NCBI RefSeq assembly: GCF_900199455.1
Contig: NZ_FZQR01000006.1
Location: forward strand, 1-64,000
Direction: 5' to 3'
DNA length: 64,000 bases
Source: Mesorhizobium carmichaelinearum
GTDB lineage: Bacteria; Pseudomonadota; Alphaproteobacteria; Rhizobiales; Rhizobiaceae
The notes beneath the pieces are model-generated. The model had not been told where the DNA came from. It was given only the letters and a program-made list of their open reading frames with translations, and did no database searches. Made by a program: the position numbers and the translations under genes. Shown here piece by piece: positions 63,985-64,000 of this stretch. Positions within the stretch are counted from its first letter, which is position 1. Each line of letters begins with the position of its first letter.

Positions 63985-64000
63985 CGCCGTCCCGTGCCCG

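Overview
The window looks like the chromosome of a rhizobial alphaproteobacterium, most likely Mesorhizobium or a close Phyllobacteriaceae relative. The base composition is GC-rich. Gene neighbourhoods typical of Rhizobiales are present: chvI-chvG-hprK-EIIA-HPr-ahcY, a DivL kinase with tyrosine in place of the phospho-acceptor histidine, tsaE/amgK-murU-addB-addA-trxA, trpF-trpB-trpA-accD-folC, and acdS with an Lrp-type regulator. Several families of short palindromic repeats are scattered between genes. I found no rRNA, tRNA or CRISPR array.

Layout. 1-175: cut end of an IS481-like element. 0.2-4.5 kb: YceI, cytochrome b561, a divergent LysR/aldo-keto reductase pair and a nucleotidyltransferase-like protein. 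4.5-11 kb: translation block on the minus strand (infC, a methyltransferase-like membrane protein, rpmI, rplT, pheS, a GFA protein, pheT). 11-13.1 kb: hydrolase and BenE transporter. 13.0-15.0 kb: an acdS/acdR cassette lying between two 88-bp direct repeats. 15-22.6 kb: housekeeping genes including trpFBA, accD and folC. 22.7-24.3 kb: VapBC-type toxin-antitoxin with two adjacent palindromic operators, cupin and thioredoxin. 24.3-35.8 kb: addA/addB, murU, tsaE-amgK and divL. 36-43.5 kb: ahcY, the PTS proteins, hprK, ChvG/ChvI and pckA. 43.6-47.1 kb: arfB, a TonB-dependent receptor and an AlkB-like dioxygenase.

47.3-54.3 kb is the least understood part. It is a minus-strand cluster of a PqqD-like protein, an HPr-kinase-like protein, three family 2 glycosyltransferases (two of them tandem copies), a nucleotidyltransferase-family protein and, after a gap, a polytopic membrane protein. 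The gene content suggests an orphan surface-glycan or peptide-modification system; no substrate is evident, but the PqqD-like protein has an unusual acidic tail.

54.4-63.6 kb is a polyol/ketose operon on the minus strand: ABC transporter (ATPase, permease, binding protein), SDR dehydrogenase, DhaK and DhaL, followed by a single-polypeptide fusion of a SorC-type regulator with DhaK, and a second DhaL. A pair of dyads spaced exactly 21 bp lies upstream of the first gene and is a candidate operator. Other points of interest are an ATT start codon for infC, a ten-codon ORF overlapping the trpA start inside a 13-bp inverted repeat, and repeat elements whose ends supply TAG stop codons to neighbouring genes.
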